A DNA stretch of 64,000 nucleotides from Aselliscus stoliczkanus (Eukaryota > Chordata > Mammalia > Chiroptera > Hipposideridae): contig CM066731.1 in assembly GCA_033961575.1 (NCBI GenBank), positions 85,953,501 through 86,017,500 of the forward strand, given 5' to 3'. Positions 59,730 to 64,000 of the stretch are shown here, one piece after another. Each line of letters starts with the position of its first letter. Position 1 is the first letter of the stretch. A model generated the notes under the pieces. It saw only the letters and a list, made by a program, of their open reading frames with translations. It searched no databases and was not told where the DNA came from. The position numbers were made by a program, and so were the translations under genes.

Positions 59730-60235
59730 TCAGCCATATTTACTGCAATAGCCTCAAACTCTTCTTCCAACCATCAGTTGGTCACATTCCTTATTCAATC
59801 CAGCCTACACTTATTATAATTGCAATTACAATGCTACCTTGTTCAAAATATTGAGTAATTCCTCATTGCCTATAAAATAATGTTCACACTGCTTCATCAA
59901 TGTTCAAGGATTTGGGTATTTAGGGTTCAGCCTGCTTTTCCATCCTTACCATCCACTACTTCCCTTCACCTAGCCTATAGTTCAATCATATCAGACAAAT
60001 TCCCTCTGTATATCCTGAACTTTACCCAATTTTTTTTTTCTAGGACATCCTACCCTAACTTAGGTGGGAATTTTCCCTCCTTGTAATATAGCCTCTGCAT
60101 AGAGCTTATTTTGATCCCCTCAGTTGAAATCCATCTAACAGTAATTTATTCTGACATTAGGACACTTCTCACCCTGTAGCATAAACTATATAACTATTTC
60201 AAGTACATGTCTCTTTCCTGCTAGAATGTTTTCAG
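59730..60235 (+). mobile_element. Probable L2 fragment
   Basis: The order gagtaattcctcattgccta, ttcagcctgcttttccatcc then a long pyrimidine-rich series resembles the L2 3' half, strongly diverged. Confidence 0.45.
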
Positions 60236-62125
60236 AGTCAGTTGTGTATACCTTTGCATCCTCCACATTACCTAAGAAGATGATTTTGCATGCAACATAC
60301 AATCAATACTTGTGGAGTAATAATGTTAATGGGAAACACTCATACAGCTTGAGGTGTTTACAGGTGGGAACAAAGGTATACCAGCACCCCAACTCCTTCA
60401 TAGTAATAGTTGAAAATCGTATTTTAAATAGTTGGTTGTAAGTTTGTGATCTTCCAGAAATGCTAGTACTATCTTACAAAGAACGCTGTTTCTTTTTAAA
60501 GGCCATCTTCCTAAGGATCTCACCCTCCATGATAAGGTAACAATAAATCCCAAAAATAGGACCATAGTAGATAATGCAAAGATATCTCTATATTTTGGTT
60601 CTTACTAATTAGATGTGACGAAATAGTGGAATACAGAGTAAATAAGGAAAATTGCAAACGATACCCATATGATACCCAAATATAACACATGACAAATATA
60701 TTATATTTCAGTGAAAATTATTTTTCTACAAGCTATGTGGGTTTGGTGAAAAAAATGTTTCTCTGTATTAACATATTATTGTTTTCAAGATTTATAGAAC
60801 TTATATTGATACTTCTATTTTCAGCATGCAATTATAACAAAGCCTCTTTTATTCCAGTAGTGGACGTACAATTAAAATTCTCTAGAAGTCAAATTGTTAT
60901 TTCTTCTCACTGCAATAATAGCTTCAATTAAACATGATTGACCACATATTTGGTAAAGCAATACTATCGGTATCTCCTTGCATTGCAGTTATAATCCTTC
61001 TCCCATTTTTTATAATATGGGATTTTACAGTGAAGCTTTATTACTTTTGGAATAACTATTAAATCTGAGATTTCCTTCACTATATAGTTGTAGAAGCAAA
61101 AATAAGTCCTAGTGTCTATTATGACAGTCACCTTGTATTCTATATAATTCCATGTTGAATACAAATTTTCAACCTTCAATTTACTACTATAGCTGACAGA
61201 GATAAGAAATGTGACCACCTCTACAAATATACTTGTGTATATTTTTCACCTCAGGAAGTTCTGTTGCCAAAGCAAATCACCAAATGAGCACTTGATCTTC
61301 AAAGCAGAAAATGTGTAAATGAGATAATGGATCAAAGGAGACTATTCATCCCATCTGTTAATCACCTAATACACTGACCTGAATTCTAGGCTCACAACCA
61401 TCTTGAGAGAAAGAATTCCTGTGCATTATTACTCTTTTGGTCAAAGCAGCCCAAAACAACCACTGAGATAAAACTGGATATAACGATTGAACTGTGGTCT
61501 CTTTCTAGAATATTTATTATAGAGGTTGCTGGTTCTTCTCAAGGTATAAACAAAGGACTTAATATCCTCCAAATGACCTGATTTGGAGAGGGGGATATAT
61601 AAATCTACTTCCTGTTTCGCAGTGCTGAGCTCAGTATAGCATCTGCTTCTTTCAGCTGGTGTGTTGAGGTGGAAGACATCAATGAAGAAATTAGCCTTGA
61701 CTTGTCTGCAGACCCATAGCAGGCTGAAGGAACACAGGGTCTCAATCTCATCGATAGGTATCCTACAAAACCAGCCTTTTGCCATTTACAGATAATTAGA
61801 GCCTAGCCCTTTTGTCCTAGCTTACATATCTTTTTTCTAAATCCACTGTTCATGGTGTGTGTGTGTGTGTGTATGTGTGTGTGTACTCCCAGCAGATCAT
61901 AAATACATCTTGTTTTGTAACTTTCCATAATTAAAATAGCATTCTATGCCCATATCAGAATATAAAGAGTATGAGGTAGAGAAAATCTTGACCAGGGTTA
62001 GAGGTAGAGGTTCTTTCTTTGTTTATTTGTTTGCATAGTGTTGTAGGAATTTTAAAAGGGGGATTTTTCTATGAGAATTGGATATAGCTTTAGTGAACAT
62101 CTGTGTTAATGCACCCTTCTCTTTC

Positions 62126-62156
<31 letters not shown>

Positions 62157-62744
62157 GTCTCTCTCTCCCCCTCTCTTCCCCCTTTGGATAGCATTCCTAC
62201 TCTTTTTTCAACATTTCTCATTTCCTCTTATCCTAGTATCCTCTACTACATTGGCTAGGTAGGTCTTGTTTCATGATGAGAAGATAAAACTGGAGTCAGT
62301 AAAGGTTAGAAACAGCCTTTTTCATGTATTGATTGGCTGCTGTGTAATGAGAGCCAGACTGAGCATCTGATGAGATCCTTGGGGACAAAAATATTTCATA
62401 GTCAAAATTCACATATTCATTTTATCTCTGCAAATGATATTGCACTGCTTGTTACAGAGTGTGAATAGTTATGGCAAAGGCAGTGGGAGTAGGGAAATAC
62501 TGAGATGTAACATGGAAAATCTTGATCTCAGCTTCCTCTTGGAAGCCGGCCTTGAGATGTTCAATCATGCAATCTCATGATGCCAAAAGATATTTTTGGG
62601 GAGATACAAAAAGCATTGCAAGATCCTAAATGCAATTTGATCCCCCTTATCTTTACATTACTTTGGGAACCACACGAAGGGGTTGATTACTAAATGTTTA
62701 TTACTAAGAGTGGTATAATCAATTCTCATGATTTTCTGTAGTTA
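60236..62744. other. Intronic DNA, nothing assigned
   Basis: It contains a (TG)n tract at about 61855-61885 and a (TC)n-rich tract at about 62120-62170. A 114-codon minus frame at 61441-61785 shows no similarity I recognise and no splice sites in suitable positions. Confidence 0.45.
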
Positions 62745-63375
62745 TATACCATAAGTCATCATGGACACTGAGTTGGCAAATACTGAACCATTGCCCCTGG
62801 GAGAAATACAGGTTAGGTTCCTGTGAGCTTCTGGTCACATTTCTATCAACCAATCAATACATAACCTTGTTTCATGTATGTTTCTTTTTTAAGGCAGTGT
62901 ATGTAATATTTAATATTTTCAATTCATTAATATTGGATTCCTGGCCAACAGCATTATAACTCATCCTTGAGCGAAGTTTATCTCACACATGTACTTTCCC
63001 TATAAAGCACATCACGGCCTTCTTGAACCTAGGAAAACTACACAAAAACACTTCAGCACTATGCTTGGGAGGTGTTTCAAACAGCAAAAGCATCAAGAAA
63101 AAGCATCAGCATGTGCAAAACCCAGTACTAAAAAGATTGTGGAAAGGACATTAATTTACAGTATAAAAGCTGAAGAAACAAGGTAGAACGTTGTGTTGTA
63201 TGATCTCAGCTGGGAAGGCATGCACCAAGCAATGCAAATTGTCTGCTGCTCTGCACATGTCTGTAGACAACTGGGAAGCACAGCGGTTACTGACGCTGAG
63301 GTTACAAATACATTTTAGAAAGCAGGCAAATCTGCAAATCCAAAATCCACAAATAATGAAGTTTATACACAGACA
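62745..63375 (+). mobile_element. Non-autonomous TcMar-Tigger element (approximate ends)
   Basis: The series gagttggcaaatactgaacc, gaaatacaggttaggttcct, ccaacagcattataactcat, gcactatgcttgggaggtgt and ccacaaataatgaagtttat follows a Tigger-derived non-autonomous family. Two small frames here (62989-63186, 63191-63490) are accidental. Confidence 0.65.
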
Positions 63376-63591
63376 TAACTTGAAGTATTATTGGGAGAAA
63401 GAAAAAAGTAATATTTTAAGGCCTTCAGAACTTGAACACAAGAAAAGCATAGAAGTTGTCCAGAATCCATGCTCTGTAAATGAAAACTAGCTATTTTTAT
63501 TTATTTATTAAATGCTTACTAAGCAACCTTTTTGACACAGACACTGCACTAAGTATATTTAAAAAAAAAAGAAAGAAAGGAAGAAGGGGAG

Positions 63592-63704
<113 letters not shown>

Positions 63705-63714
63705 ATTGTGTCCC

Positions 63715-64000
63715 TTTTCTGGGTATTTACCAAAAAATTGAAAACATTTATCCATAAAGCTATATTTACCCCTGTGTTCATTGCAGCATTGTTTACGGGG
63801 ACCAAGACATGGACACCCCAAAGTATCCTATGATAGATTACTGGATAAAGAAGATGTGGTACATATACACAAATGGAATATTACTCAGCTGTAAGAAAAA
63901 ATGAAATACTGCCATTTTTGACAACATGGATGGATCTTGAGATTATCATGCTAAGCGAAATAAGTCAGACAGAAAAAGTTTAAAACTATAGGATTTCACT
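63715..64000 (+). mobile_element. L1 3' region, continues past the window
   Basis: ctgggtatttaccaaaaaat, gttcattgcagcattgttta and ggaatattactcagctgtaa are typical of the L1 3' region. The 5' truncation point meets the GAAA tract, and the 3' end is beyond 64000. Confidence 0.85.

Noticed and set aside
61441..61785. 114-codon minus-strand open frame
   Set aside because: No domain, family similarity or splice sites I can recognise, and it does not fit the expected preceding DPP10 exon. Length is within chance for this composition.

Overview
This is an AT-rich stretch of mammalian nuclear DNA, almost entirely intronic and filled with transposon remnants. There is no bacterial or viral gene organisation, rRNA, functional tRNA or CRISPR array. 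The one cellular gene I can support is DPP10, an inactive dipeptidyl-peptidase-like auxiliary subunit of Kv4 potassium channels, on the minus strand. Five consecutive internal coding exons lie in reading order at 59519-59571, 59340-59421, 24815-24935, 13777-13931 and 6944-7041. All have GT/AG splice sites and joining codon phases. Together they encode about 170 residues of the beta-propeller ectodomain (about residues 148-317 in human numbering, from memory). The earlier exons lie beyond 64000 and the later ones before position 1.

The host is most likely a bat, possibly a rhinolophoid (horseshoe or leaf-nosed type). A young tRNA-derived SINE family is scattered through the window in short head-only copies and long composite copies. 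A VES-like multi-unit SINE, internally deleted mariner elements and a possible piggyBac-type miniature element are also present. The clade assignment is inference from repeats; the gene assignment rests on the reading frames.

Layout. 1-6943: intron with a composite SINE and a solo ERVL-like LTR. 7042-13776: intron with TcMar and hAT elements, a short SINE and a triplicated VES-like SINE. 13932-24814: intron with a deleted mariner, an ERVL-like provirus remnant carrying two SINEs, and L2/MIR fragments. 24936-59339: a 34.4 kb intron with a composite SINE, simple repeats, MER5A-like DNA, an old L1 split by a Tigger element, several L1 3' ends, a second copy of the same deleted mariner, a nearly full-length reversed L1 (50.1-56.0 kb), a SINE with an internal rearrangement, a SINE dimer and a small TTAA-flanked element. 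59422-59518: an intron of only 97 bp. 59572-64000: intron with L2, Tigger and L1 3' DNA.

I found no previously undescribed multi-gene system. The most interesting observations are about transposon mechanism: identical internal deletions in two mariners, a SINE dimer with a single target-site duplication, a SINE that copied its own 3' segment over its A box, and a tandemly duplicated 115-bp TTAA-type element. In the gene, the acidic motif that binds the peptide N-terminus in DPP4 is kept and assembled across a splice junction.
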